Part shown: positions 4,943 through 5,069 of the stretch, piece after piece | Numbering within the stretch: position 1 is the stretch's first letter | Layout of the letters: each line of letters opens with the position of its first letter | NCBI GenBank assembly: GCA_021784535.1 | Contig: JAJYHW010000029.1 | Span: 1 to 5,069, forward strand | Reading direction: 5' to 3' | Length of the DNA stretch: 5,069 nucleotides | Source: a bacterium | Lineage (GTDB): Bacteria > Patescibacteriota > Microgenomatia > Levybacterales > UBA12049 | The notes under the pieces: model-generated | The model's input: only the letters and a program-made list of their open reading frames with translations | What the model was told of the DNA's origin: nothing | The model's database searches: none | Program-made: the position numbers and the translations under genes

Positions 4943-5069
4943 TTTTATCTGGTAACTGAGATGGTCCCTGTACCGGAGTATGCGTTATTCGCCCAGATCG
5001 TTATTCTGTTATTTGCATCTTTTGAAAGCTGATATCCTGTGTCCCAAGGTGTCGTTGAGCAACTCGTTA
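4943..5069. repeat. 127-bp perfect direct repeat, copy 2 (runs off the edge)
   Basis: This copy is identical to 3218-3344. It begins two bases beyond the stop codon of the second pilin gene and is still matching at the last base of the window, so its true length is unknown. Confidence 0.95.
4945..5069 (-). CDS. Second type IV pilin-like gene, 3' end only
   Basis: The last 40 complete codons and TAA stop of a second pilin gene are present, with the N-terminal part lying beyond the window. The encoded residues equal 132-171 of the first pilin, including the second cysteine of the putative disulfide and the stretch from PWDTGY to the terminal Arg. There are no synonymous differences. It has its own, different 3' untranslated region and hairpin terminator, so it looks like a separate expressed gene rather than a mere fragment. 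Whether the rest is a full gene, a variant with a different middle region, or a silent cassette cannot be seen. An assembly effect at a repeat is also possible. Confidence 0.75.
   Translation of the reverse strand, partial: TSCSTTPWDTGYQLSKDANNRITIWANNAYSGTGTISVTR

Noticed and set aside
3218..5069. Direct repeats as the ends of a transposon or integron-like element
   Set aside because: The repeat is pilin coding sequence. There is no transposase, integrase, terminal inverted repeat or target duplication, and the enclosed genes match the rest of the window in composition.

Overview
The window is about 5.1 kb of AT-rich bacterial DNA using the standard bacterial code (genes end in TAA or TGA, no in-frame UGA recoding seen). 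Gene content and style suggest a small-genome bacterium of the Candidate Phyla Radiation (Patescibacteria, Parcubacteria-like). The clues are compact genes, an archaeal-type bifunctional phosphoglucose/phosphomannose isomerase, a pilin of the kind common in that group, and several starts with no Shine-Dalgarno sequence directly behind a -10 box. The phylum call is inference from gene style, not from a marker gene.

Left part (1-2792, + strand): a hexose-phosphate module. It holds the C-terminal part of a phosphomannomutase/phosphoglucomutase cut by the window edge, a 149-residue cupin resembling the isomerase domain of type II phosphomannose isomerases, and a complete PGI/PMI-type SIS isomerase. 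Together they would interconvert glucose-6-P, fructose-6-P, mannose-6-P and mannose-1-P, linking glycolysis to sugar-nucleotide supply for surface glycans. The cupin and PGI/PMI genes are 2 bp apart and form an operon with a recognisable promoter.

Middle part (2767-3735, - strand): a type IV pilin/pseudopilin-like gene with its own promoter, a 5' stem-loop and a hairpin terminator, followed by a stand-alone CheY-like receiver. The receiver gene overlaps the 3' end of the PGI/PMI gene by 26 bp, tail to tail.

Right part (3736-5069): a divergent promoter region, a small two-helix membrane protein with a lysine-rich tail, a GNAT acetyltransferase, and the 3' end of a second pilin gene entering from the right edge on the - strand. 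The last 127 bases are identical to the 3' end of the first pilin gene, while the sequence beyond the stop codon differs.

Most notable are the duplicated pilin with identity stopping at the stop codon (and a possible assembly explanation for where the window ends), and a repeated promoter/start arrangement implying leaderless mRNAs. I did not find a clearly new defence or mobile system here.
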